Assembly: GCA_050633885.1 (NCBI GenBank)
Contig: JBOEHK010000001.1
Location: 861,873-925,872, forward strand
Length of the DNA stretch: 64,000 nucleotides
DNA from: JAWSVE01 sp050633885
GTDB lineage: Bacteria > Pseudomonadota > Gammaproteobacteria > Pseudomonadales > Cellvibrionaceae
Reading direction: 5' to 3'
Below the pieces are notes generated by a model, which had not been told where the DNA came from, did not search any database, and saw nothing but the letters and a program-made list of their open reading frames with translations. Positions within the stretch are counted from its first letter, which is position 1, and every line of letters begins with the position of its first letter. A program made the translations under genes and the position numbers. Of the stretch, positions 63,102-64,000 are shown in pieces.

Positions 63102-64000
63102 GGGTCGGCCGTCATTCTGGAAAAATTCGCCAAAATGATGGTAACTTATTGATATAGTGAGCTTTTTACGTTTCTTCTGGTTCCAGTATCTTGATCCCAA
63201 AATCCAACGGCGGGACCTCTCTTTCCAGATCCAGATTGTAATCACCAAAGCGATTAATATTAGAGTTGCGGTATGGTGAGAGCCCATTCAGCAGCTCTTT
63301 GTTGATTACCACACCGTCTCTCGACAAGTCCTTCAGGACGTGGGTCATTTTCTCAACGTTGTAGAGAATCACCATATTCGCGACAAGCTGGTTGTATTTA
63401 ACGATTTTCCGTTGCTCATGGCGGACATTTTCAGCGATGATGCCCTCGCCTCCAAAGAAGAGCCATTTGATAAAACCGTTAAATTCCTCACTTTTGTTCG
63501 TGGCTGATTGAATGGTTTTTCGAAGTTCAATTTCATCGATATAGCGAAGCAAAAAAAGTGTACGGATGGCTTTTCCAAGCTCTTTGAACGCCAAATACAA
63601 CTTGTTTTTACGACTGTACGTTCCGAGCCGTCGCAAGATAGTCGAGGCTGTAATTTTTCCTTTTTTGATAGAGATGACTACACGCAGCATATCTCGAAGA
63701 TGCCGCTCAATTAATTTGAAATCTATGCTCCCAGCAAACAATGGCTCAATATTTTTGTATCGATAGCGATTGTCCGGCCTGAAAAGCAACAAATCCTGAA
63801 TGTTGCGGATTCGGGGCATTAGGTTGATGCCCAGCAGGTGTGATAGACCAAACACCGGATAACTCTGCGCTTGTGTGTCGCCATGTAAAGTGTCGGGCTG
63901 GATGTCGGACTTGTTGTTCATCAGCCCATCGAGAATGTACACCGCTTCGTAAACACCGCATGGAATAAAATGACTGAATGGGGTACTGAGTAAAAACAGC
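63102..64000 (-). mobile_element. Right end of a Tn3-family transposon
   Basis: The transposase gene ends at 63166. Just beyond it lies a terminal sequence starting GGGTCGGCCGTCATTCTGG, followed by AAAAATTCGCC and ending GATGGTAAC near 63144, which has the length, GGG start and layout of Tn3-family inverted repeats (about 38-43 bp). The element continues past the window edge, so its other end, resolvase and cargo are not visible. Confidence 0.82.
63166..64000 (-). CDS. tnpA: Tn3-family transposase, C-terminal part
   Basis: The frame is open from the window edge to 63166 (277 codons seen of about 1000). Family signatures: FIPCGVYEAVYILDGL, IQPDTLHGDTQAQSYPVFGL with the second catalytic Asp, GINLMPRIRNIQDLLLFRPD, and NGFIKWLFFGGEGIIAENVR with the region of the catalytic Glu just before it (NKSEEFNGF). 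Reading into the window edge shows no stop, so the gene is cut by the window rather than broken. It ends near the terminal inverted repeat, as usual for Tn3 elements. Confidence 0.93.
   Translation of the reverse strand, partial: LFLLSTPFSHFIPCGVYEAVYILDGLMNNKSDIQPDTLHGDTQAQSYPVFGLSHLLGINLMPRIRNIQDLLLFRPDNRYRYKNIEPLFAGSIDFKLIERHLRDMLRVVISIKKGKITASTILRRLGTYSRKNKLYLAFKELGKAIRTLFLLRYIDEIELRKTIQSATNKSEEFNGFIKWLFFGGEGIIAENVRHEQRKIVKYNQLVANMVILYNVEKMTHVLKDLSRDGVVINKELLNGLSPYRNSNINRFGDYNLDLEREVPPLDFGIKILEPEET

Overview
The window looks like the chromosome of an aerobic, heterotrophic, probably marine gammaproteobacterium of low GC content (roughly 40% by eye). The housekeeping genes (etfBA, ETF-ubiquinone oxidoreductase, xthA, prc, rraA, tRNA-Arg) are proteobacterial. 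The accessory content (two large TonB-dependent receptors, DUF1552/DUF1592 proteins, a PQQ dehydrogenase, CaiB/BaiF enzymes, small exported proteins) resembles the Cellvibrionales/Spongiibacteraceae-type lineages. That placement is an inference from gene content, since no rRNA or marker gene is present.

Layout. 1-6.6 kb: a partial exported protein, a membrane-anchored protein with carboxypeptidase-regulatory-like domains beside a Crp/Fnr-type regulator, and an M13 metallopeptidase lipoprotein. 6.9-12.4 kb: an acyl-CoA oxidation block with a crotonase, ETF-QO, divergent etfBA, then rraA. 12.4-20.1 kb: a coiled-coil membrane protein divergent from a hybrid sensor kinase that has lost its phospho-accepting histidine, exonuclease III, and the Prc protease. 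20.4-24.4 kb: a tRNA-Arg(TCG) gene followed by at least three degenerate copies of its 3' end, a frameshifted integrase remnant and cargo genes (HxlR regulator, AhpD-like protein, VPLPA/PEP-CTERM-type protein), which together read as an eroded series of tRNA-targeted islands. 24.4-26.4 kb: small membrane and exported genes plus a HupE/UreJ-like gene, preceded by the last 35 codons of a deleted CzcA/CusA-type efflux pump.

26.5-47.7 kb is the most distinctive part. It holds a large ATP-binding LuxR regulator; a six-gene operon (TRAP dctQM, a 2-hydroxyacyl-CoA dehydratase-like subunit, two adjacent class III CoA transferases, a second dehydratase-like subunit); two further CaiB/BaiF genes; a TRAP binding protein; two TonB receptors; and a TetR regulator. 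A 19-bp palindrome, TAGTTTG-N5-CAAACTA, occurs upstream of three of these transcription units and ties them into one probable regulon. The simplest model is uptake of an unknown carboxylic acid through an outer-membrane receptor and a TRAP transporter, activation to a CoA thioester, and processing by a dehydratase/reductase-like pair. By motif comparison that pair has lost several of the usual iron-sulfur cysteines, and no activator ATPase is encoded nearby.

47.8-58.4 kb encodes an exported redox set: an epoxide-hydrolase-like enzyme, a cytochrome c5-like protein and a PQQ dehydrogenase, then a GST-like protein, and on the other strand a module of HiPIP-like protein, unknown exported protein, DUF1592 and DUF1552 proteins, cytochrome c'-like lipoprotein and VOC protein. 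59.1-62 kb: a small repeat-bearing lipoprotein, a YadA-head-like repeat protein without a visible anchor, and a CNNM/CorC-type CBS protein. The window ends in the right end of a Tn3-family transposon (63102 to beyond 64000), which has replaced the start codon of a LacI-family regulator.
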